A stretch of DNA of 64,000 bases, from contig CALNXK010000072.1 of the NCBI GenBank assembly GCA_942486035.1, positions 577,001 through 641,000 on the forward strand. Direction: 5' to 3'. Source of the DNA: Porites lobata. Lineage: Eukaryota; Cnidaria; Anthozoa; Scleractinia; Poritidae. Positions 1 through 10,476 of this stretch are shown in pieces. The notes below the pieces were generated by a model that was not told the origin of the DNA, did no database searches, and was given only the letters and a program-made list of their open reading frames with translations. The position numbers were made by a program, and so were the translations under genes. The first letter of the stretch is position 1, and each line of letters opens with the position of its first letter.

Positions 1-652
1 TCCAGATGTTTAACTACATAAGGTTTCTTCAGTTTTAAGCCAGGCGGCATCGATTTTTCAATGAATCAAGCCAGGCGGCCCGCCTGGCCTGAAATACCTG
101 GGGAGAACAATGCAATATACCAAAAATTATACTAAAACTCGTGTAAAATACCAAATATATTAAGAAAAACACAGTATACTTTATACCCAGAATTGGTTGT
201 GAGGGAATAGTTTATACCCAATTTTAAGCATATGGGTTCACCGAAGGAAAAAGTAGCAACTAGAGAGGCCTTTTTAGGGGTTTGGGGAGGGGGGGTACCA
301 AGAGGGGTACATATGTCGCTATTCCATTTGCAATTCGCCGTTGTAGTTTCAACCTATCTTTATCTTGTTTGTCACCATTTCATCTCTCATATGTTGCTGT
401 TTCAAGCCCATATCACTTTTCAGAATTCTGCTTTAAACAGGGCCTCGCTAGGCACAACATTTTTTCTTCTTCAGTTAATGCCATCATATTTATATTGTCA
501 GTTCAAAGTTTTAGCCATTAAGAATTTCCTTTTGCATCAATCAGAACCACAATAAGTGGAAAAGTTAAGATTAGTTAAGCATATTTTATAACACTGCATA
601 TATTTTTCGTTCCTATAAAGGTTTTTCAAACAAGAGACTGTCTTGGAGGAAA
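1..652. other. Upstream region of the ankyrin/Mab-21 gene
   Basis: No coding region, RNA gene or clear core promoter was recognised here. There is a short GC-rich near-palindrome around 72-92 (repeated CCAGGCGG words) in otherwise AT-rich DNA. The first exon or 5' UTR of the downstream gene could lie here, but no splice signal could be assigned with confidence. Confidence 0.4.
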
Positions 653-3454
653 ATGGACTTTTCAGATGGAGACTGTACTGGTGAACCAAGTGAGGGAACA
701 GATATGGAGGAAATAATTAGTACTGTAAAGACACTGCTTATTCATTCCATAGTACTTAATAATTCTGAAGGCTTCAACATGGCACTTGATGGTTTGGAAC
801 AACTCCGTGTTGGCCTTAATTGGAGTTCTCCTCCAGAATCTACAACACCTGTCTGCAATGATTGGAATACTCCACTAACCCTGAGTGCAAAATTGGGCCG
901 TGCAGGTATGGTAGCCACCTTACTGGAAAAGGGTGCTAATCCCAACTTATTTTCCAAGTATAAAAATGGAAAACCAATTGGACGGACAGCTCTTCATAAG
1001 GCATCAAAATCAGGACATCTGCAAATTGTTGATTGTCTTCTAAAACACGGCTGTGACATTAACATAGCTGATACTAGAGGCTGGATGCCAATACATGATG
1101 CAATTTGTCGAGATAAGATTGAGTGTGCTTTTAAACTGCTCGAAAATGGAGCAAACCCGAGAACAAGCTTTTCCATACCTACACCAGATACTGAAAATGT
1201 GGATGACATTGGAACAGCATCACTCATGTTTTCTACCAGAACTTATAACTCGGATTTATTTATGCTTCCGTCAGTTGAGTTGAATTGCCTTTCCCTTTCC
1301 GCTAATTGCCATCAGCCACAAATAGTGTCTAAACTACTTCAAAGATATTTCCTCAATGACGTAAACTGTCAGAGTCCTCTGGGCAGAACTGCACTACACG
1401 AAGCCGTGATTCTTCCGAAAAGTTTAAATCTTAACGAAGAGATCAACGTCCAAAACAGGTATGAAACTTTAAAGATCTTATTGGATTCCGGTGTTGATCC
1501 TAATATTCCAGATCGCATGAGAAAAACAGCCCTTCACGTTTTCTTTGACCAAGCAAACCGCTACAAAGTCATTGTGAAGAAGTACCCTCAAATTGTCTCC
1601 AAGACAATTCTCCTATTGCGAGATTATGGCGCTAATATAAACATGGCTGACCTCAGTGGAAGAACAGCAGCTCATCAAGCTGCTGCCTTTGGTGATCTGG
1701 AGACAATGCAGCTTCTTTTGGAACTTGGTGCCAGTGTCACAAGTCTGGATAATGATAGTAAAACACCAGCCCATATCGCGGCTTATCATCGTAACTTTGA
1801 TGTGCTGCAGCTATTGTTAAATCGTGCTTCCCATGCAGAGTTTGTAAATCGTCACGGCGACACTGTGTTACATACTGTAATAATGGCAACTACCCATGAA
1901 GATGTTCTTTTAACAGTCGCTGAAGCATTTAAGAGTGATTTTGATAAGTTTCAGAAAAACGTTTACGGAGAAACAGTACATGATCTTGCAGCAAAGTTTA
2001 ATTTAAAGAGACTTTCTTGCCTATTCGCTTCCCAATCCGCAAAGGCTACCGATGCTAATTCTACTTCTGTTTCCAGTACAATGGAGAAGGAAGAAACCGG
2101 GAACAACTGTGTTAGGGACAGCACCAACCCAAGAGAAATTCTTGGCGTGGTTCATGAAAGCGGCAGAAATAGTATATCTGGTGCATCGAGTCACAGTGAT
2201 TCTGTTGGTCACTCTGACAACATTGAGGTTCCAGATTTGTGTATTGAGGAAGACACGGATGTAAACGAGTACTTATTGAAATTAAGTCACGAGTACCGTA
2301 TTAGAACTTTTCACATGGACGGCGATGGAAAGTGCCACGAAAGATGCAATGTTGCTCTACAAAGTTTGACCTTTGTCGAAAAACTTTTAGAACTTGTTGC
2401 GGACGATGATCATATTTTCGACTATCAAATTTTACGAACTGGAAGCGCCTTTGAAGGCTACAGGATAGGCAAGCCAGATGAATTTGACTATATGTGTGAA
2501 TTGAAGTCGCTGGCAGATGATAAATGTGAAATTGTCGAAACCGAACAACCAGGATTTGTTCGCATTCAAGTAAAAGAAGAGTACAGAGAAGAATGGACCA
2601 TGTTTCTGTCAAAAGAGGGATTTCTTGACGCTATGAAAGTGAAATGTTTCTTGGCTAAACGTTTGTACGAAAAGTCTAGCACGCCTGCCCTAGTACACAA
2701 AACCAGACTGAGTTTCAACACGACAAGTTATGATTCATGTGGCCTGTGCCATCCCTTTATAAGTACAAGCAAGGCCGGAGTAAAGATGACTTTGTTTTGG
2801 AGAGGAAATGTTTACAAATTAATGCCCATTGACATTGACATTACTCCCGCCATACACTTTTCCAGTTGGCCTAAGTCCGCCAAAATACCTCCTTGTCATG
2901 TTCTGAAAGGTTGTGCAGATTTAGGCCACCACGTTGTTCCTAAGTCTGAAGGAGGAGATTCTCTTTTGTGGAGGTTTTCTTTTTCTGTGGCTGAACTCAA
3001 GATATTACAGAATACAAGTCCAGTGCAGGCTGCTTGTTACACAGCTCTAAAAATCATTAAGGGGCAAACTGAATTAAGAAGAAGCTCGAAGCGTTTTTCA
3101 CATCTTGGGTTTCTCCATACTTACGTCCTCAAGACAAGATTCTTTGAAGAACTTGAACGTTCAGATGATTCGAAGTTGTGGCAAGAAGACAAATTGACAG
3201 AACGCGTTTGTTCCGTGTTGGAATCCACCGCAAGTCTGTTAACCCAGAGAGAATCTTCCCTTATAGAGTCTTACTTTCTTCCAGGTCATAGGGTCATTTC
3301 AAACGCAGACACAATGTTTGGCAAGTTCGTAGCGGCATCAATAAAAACTACTCTTCGAAATGTCGTACGACTTTTACAAAAAGTACCTATCTTGTCATTA
3401 GAAGACGTCGAGGAAGGAGCTTTCACTATGAAATTTGAATCAGATTCCACTTAG
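653..3454 (+). CDS. Ankyrin-repeat Mab-21/cGAS-like nucleotidyltransferase (cGLR-type)
   Basis: A single open exon of 933 residues. Ankyrin repeats span about residues 70-440, with typical GRTALH or GRTAAH openings at 110, 244 and 336 and helix signatures such as LLLELGA. A Ser-rich linker follows (about 470-535), then a Mab-21/cGAS-like domain (about 540-905). The nucleotidyltransferase signature is present: G597-S598, then E610-F611-D612 (motif DEFDYM), and a third acidic residue in IDIDITPA (D727 or D729, the latter aligning best with the third cGAS carboxylate). Family knowledge: cGAS-like receptors use a GS, [E/D]xD and D triad to make cyclic dinucleotides when a nucleic acid or other ligand binds, and many Mab-21 relatives are inactive. 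The retained triad makes an active enzyme plausible. No cGAS-type zinc ribbon was recognised. The start has a purine-rich context (gaaaATGg). The ligand, the product and any role for the ankyrin repeats in partner binding are inference. Confidence 0.85.
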   Translation: MDFSDGDCTGEPSEGTDMEEIISTVKTLLIHSIVLNNSEGFNMALDGLEQLRVGLNWSSPPESTTPVCNDWNTPLTLSAKLGRAGMVATLLEKGANPNLFSKYKNGKPIGRTALHKASKSGHLQIVDCLLKHGCDINIADTRGWMPIHDAICRDKIECAFKLLENGANPRTSFSIPTPDTENVDDIGTASLMFSTRTYNSDLFMLPSVELNCLSLSANCHQPQIVSKLLQRYFLNDVNCQSPLGRTALHEAVILPKSLNLNEEINVQNRYETLKILLDSGVDPNIPDRMRKTALHVFFDQANRYKVIVKKYPQIVSKTILLLRDYGANINMADLSGRTAAHQAAAFGDLETMQLLLELGASVTSLDNDSKTPAHIAAYHRNFDVLQLLLNRASHAEFVNRHGDTVLHTVIMATTHEDVLLTVAEAFKSDFDKFQKNVYGETVHDLAAKFNLKRLSCLFASQSAKATDANSTSVSSTMEKEETGNNCVRDSTNPREILGVVHESGRNSISGASSHSDSVGHSDNIEVPDLCIEEDTDVNEYLLKLSHEYRIRTFHMDGDGKCHERCNVALQSLTFVEKLLELVADDDHIFDYQILRTGSAFEGYRIGKPDEFDYMCELKSLADDKCEIVETEQPGFVRIQVKEEYREEWTMFLSKEGFLDAMKVKCFLAKRLYEKSSTPALVHKTRLSFNTTSYDSCGLCHPFISTSKAGVKMTLFWRGNVYKLMPIDIDITPAIHFSSWPKSAKIPPCHVLKGCADLGHHVVPKSEGGDSLLWRFSFSVAELKILQNTSPVQAACYTALKIIKGQTELRRSSKRFSHLGFLHTYVLKTRFFEELERSDDSKLWQEDKLTERVCSVLESTASLLTQRESSLIESYFLPGHRVISNADTMFGKFVAASIKTTLRNVVRLLQKVPILSLEDVEEGAFTMKFESDST

Positions 3455-3536
3455 TTCCACTTACGAGTCAGCCAGTGACAGTGAGCTGACAGCGATATGG
3501 AATTAGCAGGGCTATAGTGTAACATTAATATTTTTA

Positions 3537-3542
3537 AATAAA
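3537..3542 (+). promoter_or_regulatory. Polyadenylation signal AATAAA
   Basis: A canonical AATAAA lies 82 bases after the stop codon of the ankyrin/Mab-21 gene in an AT-rich 3' UTR. It is the first such hexamer downstream, so it likely ends that transcript. Confidence 0.55.
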
Positions 3543-3637
3543 CGTTTTAAAAACGTTTTAGAAAGCAACTATTTTTCAAGAATACGTTTAGTAAAAGCAA
3601 ACAAGAACAATATAACATACAGTTAGTAGAAAAATGA

Positions 3638-4456
3638 TGCATCAGTCAATTCCAGCTGCGCCCGGTCCCCCCCCCCCCCCCCGCCGGGCTACTGCGGACC
3701 AGTTGCCGGCCTTGTCAGTCCCGGGGGTGGGGCATTTGTGCTGCCTGGGGGCCGGGCATTTGCCAACCCCTGGGCCACTCCCGAGCTTTAGTCACGCACG
3801 CTGTTTCCTATCAGAAAAAAAAAATTACACAGATGATTTCACTGGGAAAGAAAGCAGATTGGCTCATCTGTCATGGACAGGAAAAAATTGAAGAGGTTGT
3901 AAAGGCATGTTCTTGATTTTATGCATGCATTTCTTCATTGCTTATCAAGCCAGAATTACATAGCGAAATCGGGAGCTATCGACGTGAATCAACGTTTTTT
4001 GGTTATTAAATCAAATTTCTGTTGATATTATTGGAAAAATATCCTTTCATATTTATAATAATACTATTCATAAAATATAACTTTACAGCGCTCTATTGCT
4101 TTTAATGTCAATAATTTTACATCAATACTAAAATTATAAACTGGTGCATGTCGTCGCGGCGTGAAGTTTTAATTAGAATCCTAGCGCTCAGTTACAAAGG
4201 AAGACGTTAATTGAAGCAAAAAATCGCACATTAAAATGCTTAAAACGGCACTATTCGACTGTGCGATCAATGAAAAATGTTGCAGTGTTGTCGGAGGACG
4301 GGACATTCGCCCTCTTTTTTTGTCCCCACCCGGTGGGATTTGACAGCTCAAGAGTCCCCACCCCCGGGAATTTGCCATCTAAGGCAAAAAAATGCTAATG
4401 CCCGGGGATCAGCCCGGGGGGGCGGGGGCTGGGCGCAGCTGGAATTGACTGCTGCA
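3638..4456. mobile_element. Non-autonomous DNA transposon with ~26-bp terminal inverted repeats
   Basis: The left end reads TGCATCAGTCAATTCCAGCT and the right end, reverse-complemented, reads TGCAGCAGTCAATTCCAGCT. The inverted repeats therefore match over about 26 bases with one mismatch and continue as GC-rich homopolymer tracts (a C run at 3668 and G runs near 4415). The interior is AT-rich and non-coding. No transposase was seen and no target duplication could be fixed, so the superfamily is unassigned. Confidence 0.75.
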
Positions 4457-6893
4457 TAACGGTCCTCTGCAGTGAAAACAAAACAGGTGACCTTTAACAC
4501 TTAAACTATCACAAAGCCTTTTAGATGACATGCTCTTGATACCGCTGACTATCAGTACGATTCTAGGTTTTACCTACCTAACCCTCTTAAGGCTCTAATT
4601 TTGATTGGTTTCTAACCCGCGTTTATGAGGCGGGGGGGGGAGGGGGTAGATGTAATCTGGCAACTCGTGAAGTTGCTGACGTAACAGATTTCGCCTCCAC
4701 AGTTCAGCTGACAGTTTGGGAGAAAACCTCGGGGTTGAAACCAGAGGACTTTCCCGATGATGTCAAAGAGAGAATAATTTTGCGACTGCTGTAAATGCGG
4801 ATTAAGAGGATCTGGCTTCGTTGAATGTTACTTTGGATTTCTTAGTTAATGGGCCAAGAAACGCTACATAAATAGTGCTCCATGTTTTTTAACCAACTAA
4901 CTTAAAAGGCTCTTTGGTTAAGATATACCAGCAACGAGGGCAGTGAAAAGAAAAGATCACTTTAAAGAACAACACTCCTTTGGTAGTAATGATATCCTAT
5001 AGGGGTTATATAAAGGCTAAGCCATACACCCAGAAAGGTTTCCTCTAGGGGTTTAACTCACTTTTGAGCAAGAGTACATGAAGAGTTTCCCCGGGATGCC
5101 CGAGAAAATAGCCGATATTTGGCGACGCTACTACTGGTTTCCCCGCCAAATGTCATTTGGCGGGGAAACCAGTGGTAGCGTCGCCAAACCATTGGCGGCT
5201 GTTTTCTCAGGCTACCGGGACAGTGGTTAGGTCAACTTCGTGTACCGTTGGGAACCTCCATGAGCGCCTCAGCAAGGAGAGTTTGTGATGCCGAGCAAAT
5301 TACTCGTGATCACTGGCCGGCAGTTTATAAGTGTTGCTTAGGAGTTCAACTCGGGGCTGCCGAACGCAAATTTGGTTAGCGGTCAGGGCGATCGGAGATT
5401 CCACATTGCCAGTCCAGTACTCTGCCCTGCTCGGCCACCCTACCCACCTCAACTGAGAAATTGAACCAGTCCAGCGTGTCAATTAAAATGAAAGGCTTTG
5501 AAGTTTACGGAAAGGAATCCCTCTCGAACGCTATTTATATGCGATTTTCCGTGCGACTAACCGAGAACGTGGAGCTGATGCGACAAGTGTTTAATGTTGA
5601 GTCCGGCTTTCGTCCATGAACTTTCTCCTTCGCGGCGACTCTCAAGTTTTAAATGGATCCCTCATTGTCTTTAGACGGCGAAGTGCAGACGTATTTCCGG
5701 TCGTCGCTTCTCTCCCTCCGAAAATTTGTCTTCAACTGGGTAAACAAAAAATATAAATTCTTCTTTTAGAAAAGGTGGGCGCACGGGTGACTGTGGCAAG
5801 AAACATATATTTTTTCCTTTTATCTTTTTAGCTACTCGTACATCATCTGGCGCGTTCCTCAGCCTGGGGCAAAGAGGCTTCTTCAGATGGTGCCGTAACC
5901 GTTGCGTAAATATATGAGATCCTGCGTCGTACAGAAGGGTTGGGAGAGGAATGAGGGCAGGGAGGGTGGATCGGTCAGGCTGGCCTTAGTTTCTAGCATT
6001 TGTCAGAACTTCTCAGATGACTTATACTTATGTGGAACAATACTACAGAGGCACCCAACGAGAATGTAGTTCAAAACCACTTAAACATAGCATTATTAAA
6101 CGTATTTTAGTATTTAAACGGTAGATATAAGCATATTTTTATCCCCTAAAAGTTTTTTATCCGTTCGGATTTCCTAGCTGAAAGTCTAGTGATCCGGGAA
6201 TTATAGGGATCAAAACTTACCTTTTCGGAAATTTCGCCAGAAAAAAGGCTCACGAAAATTCTAGGTGACCTTTTTAGGGTAACTAATCCGTTAAAAATGG
6301 CCAATTATACCATTTTTTTAGATGTTCGAAAATCCGAGGAGAGGCAGGCAAGCAAGAAATTTGATAACAAATGTTCCGAAAATTCTAGATCTCAAATCGT
6401 CTTCCGAACAGATATTTTCCAAAAATTGACGTTGGGTGCCCCTGATACTACCCCCACTTTTTTTGCAGTTGATACCTTATGTGTTCATTTCCATGACGTC
6501 ATAAGTTACCACTGCAACAGTGAAACCTGTTAGAAACACCCTCTGGAATGCGAGTCCTGAGAGAAAGAAACAGTGGAAAACCTACTCTTTTGCAGTCTAC
6601 CCATAACTCAAAACGAAGTTCTGTTGCCTCCTTTTTTTTAGCTGCTATACCGAGTCCCCTTCTAGGCCCTCGGCTTTTTAGCACAATCCCAGAAGTAAAA
6701 AAGGCGGGGGAAGACATAGACAGAGTAGCCTGCATAATAGGCGATATTTTTTCGCTTTTTTCAGGTGAGCACACCTCGTCCTCTTCGCGCTTACCTTCAT
6801 CACTCTCGTCGACACTCTCGTCGGTTATCCCCAAATGGTCAGTGGCAAGCGATATTTCGTGTGCCTTACACTGACAAAGCAACGAGTTTCAAG
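4457..6893. other. Intergenic region before TANGO6
   Basis: No coding exon was recognised. The stretch contains the foldback repeat at 5090-5220 and probably the TANGO6 promoter and 5' UTR in its last few hundred bases. Open frames here are short and resemble no family. Confidence 0.5.
5090..5220. repeat. Foldback repeat, ~63-bp arms
   Basis: The arm TTTGGCGACGCTAC...CTGGTTTCCCCGCCAAATG reappears as its reverse complement directly after a loop of about two bases, with only a few mismatches. The arms extend out to CCCGGGATGCCCGAGAAAA and its inverted partner near 5205. The whole 130-bp unit could fold into one long hairpin, as in foldback MITEs. Confidence 0.8.
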
Positions 6894-8211
6894 ATGGCGC
6901 CTTACAAAGAAGTGCTCTCGTTTTTACGAGACTTAACCTCAAGCCCCTCGAATCCTGCCTCATCGCCACGAAGGAGGACGGAATTTGATCAAGTTCTTTT
7001 GTCAAATATGGAGCAATTGAGAAACTCTTTTGTCGAAAAAGGCCGATTTTTACACTTACAAGAGGGCTTGGAAAGTCAAATAAACGCGCACGTGAAATCT
7101 GATGACAGTGCGATTGCAGATGCAAACAGAGGGGTTTGCACGAAAGACAAATCAACAAAAGACAACCACGAAGAGGAATGTAAGCTATACAAGACAGCTG
7201 TAACGCGAGACAAAGATTCTCTAAGGTGGTGTTATGTTAAAACTTGCCTTGAACTTCTAAAACTTCTGAAAGAATCCTTGATTGAACTGAAAAGAGAAGG
7301 CGAGGGAAGTGGAGAGGAGTCAGCTCATGGCAAACGTGGTAACGATGCTCCTCGTTTGCCTGCAGATTCGTTAAGTGTTGGGGATCAAAAAACAGTGCTA
7401 ACAGCTATCCAGTTTGTGGTGATTTTAGGCATTTCGCCTAATCTTCTCCCAGGTGTTGGAATACCGCTGGAAAAGCGTTCAGGATTTACCAGTGTACTAA
7501 ACATTCAGTGTACGATTAAGAGTGAACGACGTCTATTTGAATGCGTAGATACACTGGTTGACTGTGTAGCACAGCCTTCACTGGGTTCTCTTGTTTTATC
7601 CAGACATCTGGGAGACATTTTGTCTGGTTTAATACAGATTTGTTATGCCCCTGTGTCAGCTTATTCAAATGCTAATAATGACACTTACAGCAACATAAGC
7701 AGTTCAACATGTTGTGAAGTAAACAGACATTCAACTGACGATACTGGGCTGTTAGATGAAAGTCAGAAAAGTGTGGAAATTCATGACTCAGAGGCAGTAT
7801 CACCAATTCCAAATAGTAATTCTAGTGTCCAATTACACCCATATGATGCATGTAAAGTGTCATGCAAATCTGTTGAATTGGATGGTGGATTATTTATAAC
7901 TTCTGTTGAAAGAGAGAAGTGTATCTGCAATCTGGAGAGAATTCTTGATCGTGTCTATCAACCAATAGTAATACAAGAACTTCTGCTACTTCAAGGAAGT
8001 CGAGCACATGCTAGCAAACAATCTGTTAAAGATAATGAGAGATCAAGTATTTCAGGAGAAAACAAGAAAACGGGCGGAAAGAAACAATCAGTGTTGTTGT
8101 CACAAACTCCCAAGTGGATGACAAATATTTGTGGACAGCTTCTCTCTGAAAGGCTAATGAAACCAAATGGAGTCAAAGCAGTTTTACATGGATTTCTTGA
8201 AGGATTGGCAG
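6894..8211 (+). CDS. TANGO6: TANGO6 exon 1
   Basis: Residues 1-440 (last codon split after one base). It encodes the N-terminal helical region, a variable hydrophilic stretch, and the conserved PKWMTNICGQLLSERLMKP block. The donor is GCAG|GTTGTC; reading through it hits a stop within four codons. Confidence 0.9.
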
Positions 8212-10387
8212 GTTGTCAATGCTGATAATCAACTTTTGTAATAAGTGTTATTGTTTTATTACTGTGCGATTGCTATAACCGGGGTAACCTAGACAAAGTC
8301 GACCAATAAATTATTAGATGACAGGAAAATAACAGTACATTCCGAGAAAGCTAGTTGTCAATCGTAATTACCATGACACAAAATCAACAATGACTTGAGG
8401 TCACTAGTTATTGCAAAATGTGGCAATGGTAGCGGAGAAATTGCTGGGAGATGACAAAATAACAGCTTGTATCAAACAAATATGTCTCCTGGGTGTTATA
8501 TTTAAAGTTTCAAATAGAAAAACATTGTCTGGTGAAACATTTTGCTTTCTTGAAGAACATTTGCTATCAATATTTAATTTTTGTGCTTCGAGTAACATAT
8601 TGTTTTCTTATGAGCTGCTGATTAGCCCACAACCAACTTTCTTGGAAATGTATTGTTATTTTCCTGTAATCCTATTTTTCAACTTTGTCCAGGTGATCCC
8701 GGTTACAGTAGTCACACTACTATAATAGTACCAAATTAAATCAACAAAACTAAGTCAAGTCATGTTAATTGCACATAGACCTTATGACGGTTTTGGAAGC
8801 CATCTTGTCAGGTAGGCAACCGCATGAAAAATAACAGTGTTTGTAAGAGAATAATGTCCAATAACTTTCTTGAAACGACTGTTCTGAAGAAAGTAGGAAT
8901 TGTAAAGCAAAGCTATGCAGCAAAGGATTCTACTAACAAATTTTGGAGGCTGTGCCTGTGCTTAAATTTCTACACTGTTGCTTTTATTAGATTTTCCATG
9001 TACCGGTACATATATTTGTTTGCAATTTTTCCTGAAAAATATGAGTATGCAGGAAAAAAAACATTTTACAGACAAATGTATAAAAAATTTTAAAAAGTGG
9101 TTCTAGTGCAGGTAACACCCTCAAGTTTTTTCAGTAGAATCTTTAGGAATGAAGCTTTAGTTTACAATTCATATTTTTTTCAGATCAGTGTTTTTTATGG
9201 AAATTATTCGACATTAGATCCTTGTATAAACACTGTAATTTCTCACATGGTTGCCTACCCATCAAGATGGATTCCAAAACCATGGTAAGGTCTATTGTGT
9301 TTGATGTCTCTGTCATCTGCTTAGTTGTCTTTGGTAATTTCAGGACAAGCTGATTCACCTGATTGGCAGAAGTGTGATGTTATTGCTAAGGTGATTGCTA
9401 ACTGTCCAAGTAAGGCGGAATCCGTTGAACAATACTACCAGTTAGTATCTTCACAGGTGAGGTGGTTTTTAAATACTAGACAATAATGACCATTATTAAA
9501 AACTGAACCATTGGATAATGCAATTCTAGCATTTTGATTGGCTTAGCCATTATGGTATATGAGCTAATATACCATGCTCTCCATATATGGTCAGTGTACG
9601 CGTCAGTTTAAAATTGGATGCTAGCTGAGATTTTTTTTTTCGCGAAGGATAGAACGGCGCCTGAAGCAAATCGTTTTAATTCATTTCTTAGAATACTAGA
9701 AATGCAATTTCATCGAAAGAAAAAAGACAGAAACAAACAAAAAAGCTAGCCACAAGAGCTTGTTTGAAAGTTTGTCGAAAAACACATGAAAACACATGGA
9801 ACAAAAAGTACCCTGACCAGCTATGAAAGAAGGCAAGTGTTGTTTCTTCATGATCGCGAAGCCATTCGCCGATCGAGTCACTCGCCGATAGATAACTGCG
9901 GCTTGTTTATCCGACATTAAGAATATAAATCACAAGTAACCAGCTACAAATACAGGCTATGCAGCCATTCACTAGAGCAATCGAGGCGGCAGTACAGCTT
10001 CTTTTCTCGTTCAGCAAAACCAGCTTGTGGCTTCAAACAACTTCATAACAAGTGACCAAGGTAATAGTTTTTCTCCATTGTTCTTACTTTTATAACTGCA
10101 CCGAAAATCCAAATTCACAGTGATTTCGACGGCTGTCACTTAAAAATTCTTTTCCTTCACATTATCTGCCAGGTTTTTTTAGCTGTTCTGCTGTGTAAAA
10201 TCCTAGAATCCCGATGAGTTTTTAAAAAACTAATGTTCATCGCTACAATGTTTTGATTTTTCATTCATGCAGTCCAGGCGAGTCCGTTTGCGCGTTGACA
10301 GTTTTGATAGATGTGTGACATGTGAATAGCGGAAGTTGCTTGTCTTTTCCGGTTTGTTCTAGTATTTTGTGGGCGTTTTTAATAAAA

Positions 10388-10424
<37 letters not shown>

Positions 10425-10445
10425 TATAGCCAACTCGGCGCCTCT

Positions 10446-10476
<31 letters not shown>

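Noticed and set aside
6765..6893. Earlier in-frame ATG for TANGO6
   Set aside because: It lies in low-complexity Ser/Arg-rich sequence unlike the family's N-terminus; the ATG at 6894 has a better context and is followed by the expected helix.
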